Positions 7,651 to 16,137 of a DNA stretch of 64,000 nucleotides are shown here, piece after piece (positions within the stretch are counted from its first letter, which is position 1; the number at the start of each line of letters is the position of its first letter). The notes beneath the pieces are model-generated. The model was not told the origin of the DNA. It saw only the letters and a program-made list of their open reading frames with translations, and ran no database searches. The DNA is from Solirubrobacteraceae bacterium (GTDB lineage Bacteria > Actinomycetota > Thermoleophilia > Solirubrobacterales > Solirubrobacteraceae). Made by a program: the position numbers and the translations under genes. The stretch spans positions 1-64,000 of the forward strand of contig JAUXSD010000211.1 of the NCBI GenBank assembly GCA_030681525.1, given 5' to 3'.

Positions 7651-8391
7651 ATGCCAGCACAGGCCTATGCCGGGAAGAACTGCGTCTGCCAGTTGCGCAA
7701 GGGCATCTGCGACCAGTCCTGCGTCCAGGGGATGCTCGACACCCCGTTCTACATCGCCTGCCTGAAACTCACGGGGCGGCGCTGCGTCGTGGTCGGCGGC
7801 GGCGAGATCGGCCTCGAGAAGACCGAGGGCCTGCTCGCCTGCGACGCCGACGTCACGCTCATCTCGCCCGATGCGGTCGGCGCGCTGCGCTCGCTCGCCG
7901 CCGAGGGCTCGATCGCCTGGGAGCAGCGCGAGTACGGCGGGCGCGAGGACCTCGAGGGCGTCTTCATGGTCATCGCCTGCACCGACGACACCGACATCAA
8001 CATCCGCGTGTTCGACGACGCCGAGCGGCGCGCGATGCTCGTGAACATCGTCGACGTGCCGCCGCTGTGCAACTTCATCCTGCCCGCGATCGTGCGCACC
8101 GGCCCGCTGGCGATCGCGATCTCCACGGCCGGGGCGTCGCCCGCGCTGGCCAAGCGCATGAAGGCCGAGGTGTCCGAGCTCTTCGGCGAGGAGTACGCGC
8201 GCCTGGCGATCATGCTCAACGACGCGCGCGGCTGGGCGAAGGGGACGCTGCCGACCTACCAGGACCGCAAGGCGTTCTTCGAGTCGATCGTCAACGGCGA
8301 TCCCGACCCGATCGCGCTGCTGCGGGCCGGCGACGAGGCCGCCGTGCTCGACCTCATCGCGGCCGCCCAGCGCACGCACGCTCCGGCCTAG
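7651..8391 (+). CDS. Precorrin-2 dehydrogenase / sirohydrochlorin ferrochelatase-like (Met8/SirC) with a Cys-rich N-terminus
   Basis: 246 residues. After residue 27 it is a standard Met8/CysG-N domain: NAD-binding [12 protein letters not shown], then [16 protein letters not shown] with the catalytic-Asp-type VD motif, and [16 protein letters not shown]. It oxidises precorrin-2 to sirohydrochlorin for siroheme or haem d1. The first 27 residues are unusual: four Cys spaced C-x-C-x6-C-x3-C before an internal Met (7732) where most relatives would start. The upstream -10 box argues that the long form is made. The methyltransferase that makes precorrin-2 is encoded 6 kb downstream as the CobA-HemD fusion. 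Confidence 0.85.
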   Translation: MPAQAYAGKNCVCQLRKGICDQSCVQGMLDTPFYIACLKLTGRRCVVVGGGEIGLEKTEGLLACDADVTLISPDAVGALRSLAAEGSIAWEQREYGGREDLEGVFMVIACTDDTDINIRVFDDAERRAMLVNIVDVPPLCNFILPAIVRTGPLAIAISTAGASPALAKRMKAEVSELFGEEYARLAIMLNDARGWAKGTLPTYQDRKAFFESIVNGDPDPIALLRAGDEAAVLDLIAAAQRTHAPA

Positions 8392-8401
8392 CCCCGGGCC
8401 G

Positions 8402-9514
8402 CTGAGCCCGCGGGCGGCGATCACGGCGGTCTTCGCCGCCAACGGCGCGGCGTTCGCGAGCTTTGCATCGCGCCTGCCCGCCTTCCAGCGCGAGCACGAC
8501 CTGTCCGACGCCGGCCTCGGGATCGTGCTGCTCATCGGCTCGCTCGCGCTCATGGCGGCGCAGCCGCTGGCCGGCGCGCTCGCCGTGCGGATCGGCAGCC
8601 GGCCGCTCGTGCTCGCGGGCGGCCTCGTCTACACCGCGGGCCTGCCGCTCGTCGGGCTCGCGCCGACGCTCGCCCTCTTCGTCGCCGCGTTCGTCACGAT
8701 CGCGATCGGCTCGAGCGTCATGGACGTGAGCATGAACGCGCAGGGGGTCGCGCTCGACCAGCGGACCGAGCGCCCGATCTTCGCCTCGTTTCACGCGGCG
8801 TTCTCGTTCGGCGCGATGGCCGGCGCGGGCGCGGGCGGGCTCGCCGCCGGAGTGGGTCTCGAACCGGCCGCGCACCTGCCGATCGCGGGCCTGCTGCTCG
8901 CCCTCGTCGTTCTCGCCGCACGACCCGGCCTGCTGCCGGCGACGACCGACGCGCGCTCGGACGGGCCGCTCTTCGCGCGCCCCTCGCGCGCGCTCGCGAG
9001 CCTCGGGCTGCTCGCGTTCTGCGCGCTGCTTGCCGAGGGCGCGGTGAGCGACTGGAGCGCGATCCTGCTCGATCGCGAGACCGACGCCGGGCCCTCGCTG
9101 GCGGCGCTCGGGCTGGCCGCCTTCTCGCTGACGATGGGCTTCGGGCGCCTGGCGGCGGACCCGCTGGCGGGGCGCTTCGGCCGGGTCGCGGTCGTCCGCG
9201 GCGGCGGGCTGCTCGCGGCGGCCGGCCTCACGCTGGCGCTGTTGAGCACCGGCGCCGTCATCGGCATCGCCGGCTTCGCGCTCATGGGCGCCGGCCTGGC
9301 GGGCCTGTTCCCGCTCGCGCTGAGCGCGGCGGGCGAGACCGACGGCCCCGCGGCGCCCGCCCTCGCCGCCGTCGCCACGAGCGGCTACGGCGCGTTCATC
9401 GCGGGGCCCGCGCTCATCGGGCTGCTCTCGGAGGCGACGAGCCTGCCGCTCGCGCTGTCGCTCGTCGTGGTCCTGTGCCTGGCCGCCGCGGCGCTCGCGC
9501 CGGCCGCCCGCTGA
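8402..9514 (+). CDS. MFS transporter with an apparent non-canonical (CTG) start
   Basis: About 370 residues and 11-12 membrane helices in the major facilitator fold (SLALMAAQPLAGALAVRIGSRP between helices 2 and 3; MDVSMNAQGVALDQ, typical of the ynfM/fucose-permease-like branch). Coding clearly begins before the first ATG/GTG (8525), because the missing first helix AAITAVFAANGAAFASF is readable upstream. No ATG, GTG or TTG exists in that extension; CTG 8402 is the best candidate. The substrate is unknown. The cluster position between siroheme and ccm genes suggests a linked but unproven role. Confidence 0.72.
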   Translation: MSPRAAITAVFAANGAAFASFASRLPAFQREHDLSDAGLGIVLLIGSLALMAAQPLAGALAVRIGSRPLVLAGGLVYTAGLPLVGLAPTLALFVAAFVTIAIGSSVMDVSMNAQGVALDQRTERPIFASFHAAFSFGAMAGAGAGGLAAGVGLEPAAHLPIAGLLLALVVLAARPGLLPATTDARSDGPLFARPSRALASLGLLAFCALLAEGAVSDWSAILLDRETDAGPSLAALGLAAFSLTMGFGRLAADPLAGRFGRVAVVRGGGLLAAAGLTLALLSTGAVIGIAGFALMGAGLAGLFPLALSAAGETDGPAAPALAAVATSGYGAFIAGPALIGLLSEATSLPLALSLVVVLCLAAAALAPAAR

Positions 9515-9528
9515 GTAGCGTCCCGCCC

Positions 9529-10218
9529 GTGGCCGACACCGACCTCGCGATCGAGCTGCGCGGCGCGGGCCGTCGCTACGGCGAGCGCGCGGCCCTGCGC
9601 GACGTCACGCTCGAGCTCGAGGCCGGTCGCACGCTCGTCGTCTTCGGCCCCAACGGCGCGGGCAAGACGACGCTGCTGCGGATGCTCGCCACGCTGCTGC
9701 GCCCGCACGCCGGCGAGGTGCGTGTGCTCGGCCGCCCGCTGCCCGACGACGGCTACGCCGTGCGCGGGCGGATCGGCTTCCTCGGCCACGAGGCGATGCT
9801 CTACCGGGAGCTGAGCGGGCGCGAGAACCTGCGCTTCTACGCGCGCCTGTACGGGGTGGCGCCCGCCCGCGTCGAGGAGGTGCTCGCGGCCGTCGGCATG
9901 AGCGCCCGCGCCGACGACCCGGTGGCGGAGCTCTCGCGCGGGATGGTCCAGCGCCTGGCGATCGCGCGTGCGGTGCTGCACGAGCCGGCGCTGCTGCTGC
10001 TCGACGAGCCGCTGGCCAACCTCGACCCGGCCGCGGCGGCACAGGTAGCGCCGCTCATCGGGGCCGGCAGCCACGCCACGCGCGTCGTCACCAGCCACGA
10101 CCCGGCCGGTGGGCTGCGCGGCGCCGACCTGGCGCTGGGGCTGAAGGCCGCGCGCGTCACGTTCCTCGCCCCGGCCGGCGAGATCCGCGCCGCGCAGATC
10201 GCCGAGCTGTACTCGTGA
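9529..10218 (+). CDS. ccmA: Haem exporter ATP-binding protein CcmA-like
   Basis: 229 residues from GTG 9529. ABC ATPase with Walker A GPNGAGKTTLL, Q-loop region GFLGHEAMLY, signature LSRGMVQRLAIARA, Walker B LLLLDEPLANLD and switch His TSHDP. With the overlapping ccmB, ccmC and a ccmD-like gene it forms the haem-handling module of cytochrome c maturation system I. The exporter is thought to drive release of holo-CcmE rather than pump haem. The ORF-track start at 9475 lies in the MFS gene. The stop overlaps ccmB (GTGA). Confidence 0.88.
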   Translation: MADTDLAIELRGAGRRYGERAALRDVTLELEAGRTLVVFGPNGAGKTTLLRMLATLLRPHAGEVRVLGRPLPDDGYAVRGRIGFLGHEAMLYRELSGRENLRFYARLYGVAPARVEEVLAAVGMSARADDPVAELSRGMVQRLAIARAVLHEPALLLLDEPLANLDPAAAAQVAPLIGAGSHATRVVTSHDPAGGLRGADLALGLKAARVTFLAPAGEIRAAQIAELYS

Positions 10219-10889
10219 AATCGACGGTCGCCGCGCTGCTGGCCAAGGAGCTCACGCTGGAGTGGCGCACGCGCGAGTCGGTGCCGGCGATGGTGCTGTT
10301 CAGCATCGCGACGTACGTCGTCTTCCATTTCGGGCTGGACCGCGACCGCGTCGCCGGCGACCTCGCCGCCGGCGTGCTCGTCGTGACGCTGCTGTTCGCG
10401 GCGATCCTCGGCGTCAACCGGCTGTTCGTCGCCGAGCACGAGCAGGGCGGCTTCGACGGCTTCCTGCTGGCGCCCGTCGACCGCACGGCGATGCTCGTGG
10501 CCAAGGCCGTCGCGCTGTTCGTGTTCCTCTGCGTCGTCGAGCTCGTAGCGATCCCGGCGTTCGCGCTGCTGCTGCTCGGCCCGCCGCTGACGCAGGCGCT
10601 GGGCCCGCTCGTGCTCGTGCTGCTGCTCGCCAACGCCGGCATCGCGGTGATCGGCACGCTCGTCGCGGGCCTGGCGATCCAGACCCGCGCGCGCGACCTC
10701 ATCGTCCCGCTGCTCGCGCTGCCGCTGCTCGTGCCGGTCGTGCTCGCCACCGCGCGCAGCGCGACGCCGCTGCTGCAGGACGGCGGCGCCGGGCCGCTGC
10801 CGGGTAACTGGATGGCAATACTGGCCATCTATGATCTGCTCTTCGCGCTGATCGCCTTCGCGGTCTTCGACTTCCTGCTGGAGGACTGA
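10215..10889 (+). CDS. ccmB: Haem exporter membrane protein CcmB
   Basis: 224 residues, six membrane helices, CcmB family. It has an N-terminal KELTLEWRTRE amphipathic segment, FVAEHEQGGFDGFLLAPVDR between helices 2 and 3, and a C-terminal YDLLFALIAFAVFDFLLED. It forms the permease of CcmAB. The GTG start overlaps the ccmA stop by 4 nt. Its 3' end carries GGAGG, placed to serve the next gene. Confidence 0.9.
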   Translation: MKSTVAALLAKELTLEWRTRESVPAMVLFSIATYVVFHFGLDRDRVAGDLAAGVLVVTLLFAAILGVNRLFVAEHEQGGFDGFLLAPVDRTAMLVAKAVALFVFLCVVELVAIPAFALLLLGPPLTQALGPLVLVLLLANAGIAVIGTLVAGLAIQTRARDLIVPLLALPLLVPVVLATARSATPLLQDGGAGPLPGNWMAILAIYDLLFALIAFAVFDFLLED

Positions 10890-10892
10890 GCA

Positions 10893-11624
10893 ATCGTCTA
10901 CGGAAAGGGCCTGCGCGCCCTCTCACTGGCCACCCCCCTCGTGCTGACGGGCGCGTTCGCCATGGTCTTCTTCTACGCGCCGCTGGACGCCGACCAGGGC
11001 TTCGTGCAGAAGATCTTCTACGTCCACGTGCCGATGGCGATCGTCGCGCTGATCGGCTTCATGGCCGGCGGGATCTGCGCCGTCATGTACCTGCGCACCC
11101 GCGAGACGAAGTGGGACATGCGCTCCTACGTCTCGATCCACCTGTCGGTCATCCTCGCCGTCGGCGTGCTCGTCACGGGCTCGATCTGGGCGCGCGCCTC
11201 GTGGGGCCAGTGGTGGGTCTGGGACGAGCCGATGCTCGTCTCGTTTCTCATCGTCTTTCTGCTGTACGCCACGTACTGGCCGCTGCGCTTCTCGCTGGAG
11301 GACAAGGAGAAGCAGGCGCGCTACGCCTCGGTCTTCGCGATCGTCGCCGGCGCCTTCGTGCCGCTGAACTTCGCCGCCGTGCGGATGGCCGAGGCCTACA
11401 TCCACCCGGCGACGGGCGCGACGGTCGCCGGCGGGCTGCCGCCGAAGATGGGCCTGACCTTCGCCGTCGCGATGCTCGGCATGGGACTGCTGTTCCTCAC
11501 GCTCGTCAAGTACGAGATGGCCTCCAAGCACGCGACGTTCCGCCTGCGCGCGCTGCGCCGCCGGCTCGCCGGTGACGACGACGACCTCATGCTCCCCGGC
11601 CGCAGCGCCGCGCCCCAGCTCTGA
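10893..11624 (+). CDS. ccmC: Cytochrome c biogenesis protein CcmC/CcsA, probable AUC start
   Basis: Six-helix haem-handling protein. The WWxWD haem motif reads WGQWWVWDEPML, and His-containing loops YVHVPMAI and SIHLSV supply the axial ligands. The ORF track starts at GTG 10941, which cuts the first helix (LSLATPLVLTGAFAMVFFYAPLD). Upstream only ATC 10893 follows a perfect GGAGG with 8-nt spacing; no ATG/GTG/TTG occurs between the ccmB stop and 10941. The product would be 243 residues. The stop overlaps the ccmD-like start (TGATG). Confidence 0.8.
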   Translation: MVYGKGLRALSLATPLVLTGAFAMVFFYAPLDADQGFVQKIFYVHVPMAIVALIGFMAGGICAVMYLRTRETKWDMRSYVSIHLSVILAVGVLVTGSIWARASWGQWWVWDEPMLVSFLIVFLLYATYWPLRFSLEDKEKQARYASVFAIVAGAFVPLNFAAVRMAEAYIHPATGATVAGGLPPKMGLTFAVAMLGMGLLFLTLVKYEMASKHATFRLRALRRRLAGDDDDLMLPGRSAAPQL

Positions 11625-11863
11625 TGCTGCCCGCCCTGCCACTCGACGAGGCCGGCAAGTACGTCGCGGGCGCCTACCTGGTGTTCCTCGCGCTCATCCT
11701 CGTCTACGTCGCGATCATGGCCGCCAAGCTGAGCCGGATCGAGCGTGAGGTCGTCGACCTCGCCGAGCTCGTCGAGCGCAAGGACGCCGCCGAGGCCGCC
11801 GCTCCCGCCGCCGCCGCACCGCCGGCCGCGCCGCGCGCGGCGAAGCAGGAGCCGGTGCGATGA
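11624..11863 (+). CDS. ccmD: CcmD-like small membrane protein
   Basis: 79 residues. There is one N-terminal membrane helix (KYVAGAYLVFLALILVYVAIMA), then a charged coiled-coil-like stretch (KLSRIEREVVDLAELVERKDAAE) and an Ala/Pro tail. Size, topology and position directly after ccmC match CcmD, which helps release holo-CcmE. Sequence conservation in this family is poor, so the call rests on context. It overlaps both neighbours (TGATG and ATGA). Confidence 0.7.
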   Translation: MLPALPLDEAGKYVAGAYLVFLALILVYVAIMAAKLSRIEREVVDLAELVERKDAAEAAAPAAAAPPAAPRAAKQEPVR

Positions 11864-13218
11864 CGGCCGAGCTCATCACGCTGGGGATCTCGCACAAGAC
11901 CGCCTCCGTCCAGCTGCGCGAGCGCCTGGCGTTCACGCAGGCCGCGGTCACCGACTTCCTGCACGACGTCGCCGCGCACCCCGAGGTGCACGAGGCCGTC
12001 GTCATCTCGACCTGCAACCGCACGGAGCTGACGCTCGTCGTCGGCGACCCCGTCGCCGCCGAGAGCGCGGTCCTCGGGATGCTCGCCCAGCGCGCGCAGG
12101 TGCGCCCGACCGAGCTGGCCGAGCGGATGTACTCGCCGCGCAACTGCGACGCCGCGCGCCAGCTCTTCCGCGTCACCGCGGGCCTGGAGTCGATGATCGT
12201 CGGCGAGGCCGAGATCCAGGGACAGGTCAAGCGCGCCTACGAGGTCGCGCTCGCCGCGGGCACGACCGGGCCGCTGACCAACCGCCTTTTCACCGCCGCG
12301 CTGCAGACCGGCAAGCGCGTGCGCTCGGAGACCTCGATCGGCCTGGGTCGCGCGTCGATGTCGTCGGTCGCCGTCGAGCTGGCGCACGCGATCATGGGCG
12401 ACCGGCCCGAGCCGCGCGTCGTCATCATCGGCGCCGGCGAGACGAGCGAGCTGACGGCCCGGGCGTTCGCCGCGCACGGCGTCTGCACGATCTTCGTGGC
12501 CAACCGCCACGCCGACCGGGCCCGCTCGCTGGCCAACCGCTTCGGCGGCCGGGTCGTCGCGCTCGACGACCTGCCCGCGCAGCTCGAGGACGCCGACGTC
12601 GTCGTCGCGTCCACCGCCTCGCCGCATCCGATCGTCGGCCAGGAGGAGCTCGAGCTCGTCATGCGCGTGCGGCGCGGCCGGCCGCTGCTGCTCATCGACC
12701 TCGCCGTGCCGCGCGACATCGACCCCGCCTGCGCCGACCTCGACGGCGTGACGCTGTTCGACATGGACGGCCTGCAGGCGCGCGTCGCGCACACGATCTC
12801 CGTCCGCGAGGCCGAGGCGCTGCGCGCCGAGTCGATCGTCGAGGACGAGATCAAGCGCTTCGCGGCGTGGCTGGGCACACTCGCCGTGCAGCCGACGATC
12901 CGCGCCCTGCGCGAGTACGGCGACGCGATCGTCGAGCAGGTGCTCGACGAGAACAGGGCGCGCTGGGAGCTCGCCTCCGAGCGCGACGTCGCGCGCGCCG
13001 AGGCGATCGCGCGCTCGGTGATGAACCGCCTGCTGCACGAGCCGACGCTGCGCCTGCGCACGATGACCGAGGGGCGCTCGCACGGGCGCCTGCAGATCAT
13101 GCGCGAGCTGTTCGGACTCGAGGGCGCGCCGGAGGGCGACGAGCAGATCGCCGATGGGGCGGAGCCGGGCGCCACCGGGGACAACGTGCGCCCGCTGCCC
13201 CGTCGCGCTTCCTCGTAG
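11860..13218 (+). CDS. hemA: Glutamyl-tRNA reductase
   Basis: 452 residues; the first committed step of C5 tetrapyrrole synthesis, reducing Glu-tRNA to glutamate-1-semialdehyde with NADPH. The N-terminal catalytic domain starts LGISHKTA and holds the nucleophilic Cys in STCNRTEL (about residue 51). GEAEIQGQVK precedes the NADPH-binding domain (VIIGAGETSELTA), and the C-terminal helical dimerisation domain is complete. The ATG overlaps the ccmD-like stop, linking haem synthesis to cytochrome c maturation. Its last 3 nt overlap the hemC start. Confidence 0.95.
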   Translation: MTAELITLGISHKTASVQLRERLAFTQAAVTDFLHDVAAHPEVHEAVVISTCNRTELTLVVGDPVAAESAVLGMLAQRAQVRPTELAERMYSPRNCDAARQLFRVTAGLESMIVGEAEIQGQVKRAYEVALAAGTTGPLTNRLFTAALQTGKRVRSETSIGLGRASMSSVAVELAHAIMGDRPEPRVVIIGAGETSELTARAFAAHGVCTIFVANRHADRARSLANRFGGRVVALDDLPAQLEDADVVVASTASPHPIVGQEELELVMRVRRGRPLLLIDLAVPRDIDPACADLDGVTLFDMDGLQARVAHTISVREAEALRAESIVEDEIKRFAAWLGTLAVQPTIRALREYGDAIVEQVLDENRARWELASERDVARAEAIARSVMNRLLHEPTLRLRTMTEGRSHGRLQIMRELFGLEGAPEGDEQIADGAEPGATGDNVRPLPRRASS

Positions 13219-14111
13219 TGCGCGTCGGGACGCGCGGCAGCGCGCTGGCGCTGGCGCAGGCGCGAACCGTCGCGCGGCTGCTCGGTTCCGACGTCGAGCT
13301 CGTGACGGTGACGACGAGCGGGGACCGCGGCTCGGCCGCGGGGCGGCCGGTGCACGACAAGGAGCGCTGGGTCAAGGAGCTCGAGGTCGCCCTGCTGGCG
13401 GGCGAGATCGACCTCGCGATCCACAGCGCCAAGGACGTGCCCAGCGTGCTGCCCGAGGGGCTCGAGCTGGTCGGCGCGCCCGCGCGCGGCAACCCCTTCG
13501 ACGCGCTGGTCGGCGCCGATGCGCTCGCGTCGCTGGCCGGCGGGGCCCGCGTCGGCACGGCATCCCTGCGCCGGGCGGCACAGCTGCTCGCGCTGCGCGA
13601 GGATCTCGCGGTGAGCGCGCTGCGCGGCAACGTCGACACCCGCCTGCGGCGCCTCGCCGAGGGCGAGGCCGACGCGCTCGTGCTCGCCGCCGCCGGCCTC
13701 GAGCGCCTCGGCCGCGGCGAGGAGATCGGCTGCCTGCTCGACGAGCTCGTCCCCGCACCGGGCCAGGGGACGCTCGTGCTCGAGGCGCGCGCGGGCGATG
13801 CGGCCGCCGCCGACGCGGTGCGCGCGATCACCGACGCCGCGACGTGGGACGCGCTGCTCGCCGAGCGGGCCTGCGTGGCGGCCCTGGATGCGAGCTGCAA
13901 CACGCCGCTCGGCGTGCATGCCCGCATCTGCGCCGACGGCACGATCGTCATGCGGACGTTCGCCGGCCTGCCCGACGGCTCGTCCTGGCTGCGCGACGAG
14001 ACCCCGCCCTGCGCGACGCCGGAGGCGGCGGGCGCGCTGGCCGCCGAGCGGCTGCTGGCCGCCGGCGGCGCGGAGCTGCTCGCGCGCGCCGAGGCGGTCG
14101 CCGCGCCGTGA
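13218..14111 (+). CDS. hemC: Porphobilinogen deaminase (hydroxymethylbilane synthase)
   Basis: 297 residues from GTG 13218, whose G is the last base of the hemA TAG. Family motifs: VGTRGSALALAQ at the N-terminus, DLAIHSAKDVP with the catalytic Asp region, GTASLRRAAQL and LRGNVDTRLRRL. The dipyrromethane-cofactor Cys lies in DASCNTPLG, where GGCxxPxG is commonest, so the flanking residues differ but the Cys is kept. It polymerises four porphobilinogens to hydroxymethylbilane, the HemD substrate made by the next gene. Confidence 0.94.
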   Translation: MRVGTRGSALALAQARTVARLLGSDVELVTVTTSGDRGSAAGRPVHDKERWVKELEVALLAGEIDLAIHSAKDVPSVLPEGLELVGAPARGNPFDALVGADALASLAGGARVGTASLRRAAQLLALREDLAVSALRGNVDTRLRRLAEGEADALVLAAAGLERLGRGEEIGCLLDELVPAPGQGTLVLEARAGDAAAADAVRAITDAATWDALLAERACVAALDASCNTPLGVHARICADGTIVMRTFAGLPDGSSWLRDETPPCATPEAAGALAAERLLAAGGAELLARAEAVAAP

Positions 14112-15565
14112 CCGTCTTTCTCGTGGGCGCGGGCCCGGGCGACGCGGGCCTCATGACGGCGCGCTCGCTGGAGCTCATCGCGAGCGCCGACGTGATCCTC
14201 TACGACCGCCTCATCCCCGACGGCGCCCTGGACGGCGCGCGCGACGACGCGGAGCTCATCGACGTCGGCAAGGTCGGCGGCGGGGCGCAGGTGCCCCAAG
14301 AGGCGACGAACGGGCTGCTGCTCGAGCACGGCGCCGCGGGGCGCGCGGTCGTGCGGCTGAAGGGCGGCGACCCGTTCGTCTTCGGTCGCGGGGGCGAGGA
14401 GGCGCAGCTGCTGCGCGCGGCCGGGATCGACGTCGAGGTCGTCCCCGGCGTCACCGCCGGCGTCGCGGCGCCGGCCTACGCCGGGATCCCGGTCACGCAG
14501 CGCGGGATGGCCGCGGCGGTCGCGTTCGTGACCGGCCACGAGGATCCGGACAAGGACGACTCGCAGGTCGACTGGCCCGCGCTCGCCGCGTTCCCCGGGA
14601 CGCTCGTCTTCTACATGGGCGTGCGCAAGCTCGGCCGGATCGCCGAGCGGCTCGTCGCGGGCGGGCGCCCGCCGAGCGAGCCGGTGGCGATCGTCGAGCG
14701 CGGCACCTTCGCCGATCAGCGCACGGTGAGCGGCACGCTGGCCGACATCGCCGCGCGCGCAGCGGCGGCGGGCGTGCGCGCTCCCGCCATCACCGTCGTC
14801 GGGGCGGTCGCGGCGCTGCACGAGGAGCTGGCCTGGTTCGCCGCCGGTCCGCTGCTCGGGCTCAGCGTCGCGGTCACGCGCGCTCGCGCCCAGGCCAGCG
14901 CGCTGGCCGCCCGGCTCGTCGCGCTCGGCGCGCACGTCGTGGAGGCGCCGGCGATCCGCATCGAGCCGCTGGAGGCCGCGCTGCCGGCTGATCTGGCGGC
15001 GTACGACCTGCTGTGCGTGACGAGCCCCAACGGCGCGCGGCGGCTGCTCGAGGTCGCCCGCGACGCGCGGGACCTGGCGGGGCCGGCGATCGCCGCGATC
15101 GGGCCGGGGACGGCCGACGCGCTGCGTGCCGGCGGGATCGAGCCCGACGTCGTCCCGCCGCGGGCCGTCGCGGAGTCGCTCGTCGAGGCGCTCGCCGAAC
15201 GGCCCGTCCGGCGCGTGCTCATCGCCCGCGCCGAGCGGGCGCGCGACGTGCTGCCCGACGCGCTGCGCGCGCGCGGCGCCGAGGTCGAGATCCTCGCGCT
15301 GTACCGGACCGTGGCCGAGCCGCTCTCACCCGCGGCGCTGGAGTCGGCGCTCGGCGCGGACTACGTCACGTTCACGTCGGCGTCGGCGGTGCGCTTCTTC
15401 CTCGAGGCGGCGGGCCAGCCGTCCGAGGGACAACGGGTCGTGTCGATCGGCCCGATCACGAGCCGGGCGCTGCGCGAGCGCGGCCTCACGGTCGACGTCG
15501 AGGCCGCCGAGCACACGCCCGACGGGCTGATCGCGGCGCTGCTGGAGGACGCCGCCCGCGGCTGA
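14108..15565 (+). CDS. Uroporphyrinogen-III C-methyltransferase / uroporphyrinogen-III synthase fusion (CobA-HemD)
   Basis: 485 residues from GTG 14108 (GTGA overlap with hemC). The N-terminal half is a SUMT/CobA methylase (VGAGPGDAGLMTARSLELI, LKGGDPFVFGRGGEEA, VPGVTAG, YMGVRKL), turning uroporphyrinogen III into precorrin-2. The C-terminal half, from about residue 255 (LSVAVTRARAQASALAARL), is HemD, which cyclises hydroxymethylbilane; VTFTSASAVRFF is its signature. One polypeptide thus makes uroporphyrinogen III and can divert it to siroheme, with the SirC-like enzyme acting next. No hemB, hemL or hemE follows. Confidence 0.93.
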   Translation: MTVFLVGAGPGDAGLMTARSLELIASADVILYDRLIPDGALDGARDDAELIDVGKVGGGAQVPQEATNGLLLEHGAAGRAVVRLKGGDPFVFGRGGEEAQLLRAAGIDVEVVPGVTAGVAAPAYAGIPVTQRGMAAAVAFVTGHEDPDKDDSQVDWPALAAFPGTLVFYMGVRKLGRIAERLVAGGRPPSEPVAIVERGTFADQRTVSGTLADIAARAAAAGVRAPAITVVGAVAALHEELAWFAAGPLLGLSVAVTRARAQASALAARLVALGAHVVEAPAIRIEPLEAALPADLAAYDLLCVTSPNGARRLLEVARDARDLAGPAIAAIGPGTADALRAGGIEPDVVPPRAVAESLVEALAERPVRRVLIARAERARDVLPDALRARGAEVEILALYRTVAEPLSPAALESALGADYVTFTSASAVRFFLEAAGQPSEGQRVVSIGPITSRALRERGLTVDVEAAEHTPDGLIAALLEDAARG

Positions 15566-15580
15566 CCGGCGGCTCGCGGG

Positions 15581-15733
15581 TCAGCCCGCGGTGTCGATGT
15601 CGCCCTCGGGGAAGCCCGGCAGCTCGCGCTCGGGCTCCTCGTCGTCGGGCGGCACCCCGAGCGGGGCGCCCTCGGCCTCACCGTCCTCCGGCAGGCCGGT
15701 CGGCGCCTCGGGCTCCTCCGCCTCGCCGCTCAC
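15581..15733 (-). CDS. Small acidic Pro/Glu-rich protein, unknown
   Basis: 50 residues, below the ORF-track cut as a separate gene. GTG 15733 overlaps the stop of the upstream 135-residue gene (GTGA on the minus strand), the same coupling used elsewhere here. The product is strongly acidic and low-complexity (runs of E, P, D and G) with no fold signature. It may be a disordered partner of the upstream protein, or not a gene at all. It is convergent with the CobA-HemD fusion. Confidence 0.4.
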   Translation of the reverse strand: MSGEAEEPEAPTGLPEDGEAEGAPLGVPPDDEEPERELPGFPEGDIDTAG

Positions 15734-16137
15734 ACCGCCACCCCGGCGTCCTGCAGCCAGGCGGTGACGTCCTCGGGCGCGTTCTCGCCGAATTCGGCGC
15801 GCGCCGCGAGGCGCAGCAGGTTCGCGTCGTCGTCGGGCGGACCATCGCGCCGGAACGCGAGGTAGGTGGCCACGGCGGCGGCCATCTGGACGCTCGCGCC
15901 GGGCAGCGAGCCCTGCACGCGCTCGGCGACCTCGAAGAACTCGCGGTCGCGCCCCTCGAGCGCCGTGACCGGCTCGTCGCGATCCTCGTAGGCGAGCAGG
16001 AAGTCGCTGACGAGGTCGTCGGCGCCATCGGGGTCGCAGAGCGACGTCGCGCGACGGACGACCTCGGCGACGGATGGTGTCTCGGCAGGGTTTCCGGGCC
16101 GCATCCACTTCGGGTACCCGGTCGCCCAGCCATACAC
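15730..16137 (-). CDS. Conserved-looking helical protein of unknown function
   Basis: 135 residues from GTG 16137; an internal ATG at 16104 (MRPGNPAE) is a possible shorter start. The sequence is mostly helical and acidic (TSLCDPDGADDLVSDFLLAYEDRDEPVT, then a second helical segment ending in TAWLQDAGVAV). No family was recognised and there is no signal peptide. It is divergent from the SAM hydrolase gene with overlapping 5' regions, and coupled to the 50-residue acidic ORF. Confidence 0.6.
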   Translation of the reverse strand: MYGWATGYPKWMRPGNPAETPSVAEVVRRATSLCDPDGADDLVSDFLLAYEDRDEPVTALEGRDREFFEVAERVQGSLPGASVQMAAAVATYLAFRRDGPPDDDANLLRLAARAEFGENAPEDVTAWLQDAGVAV

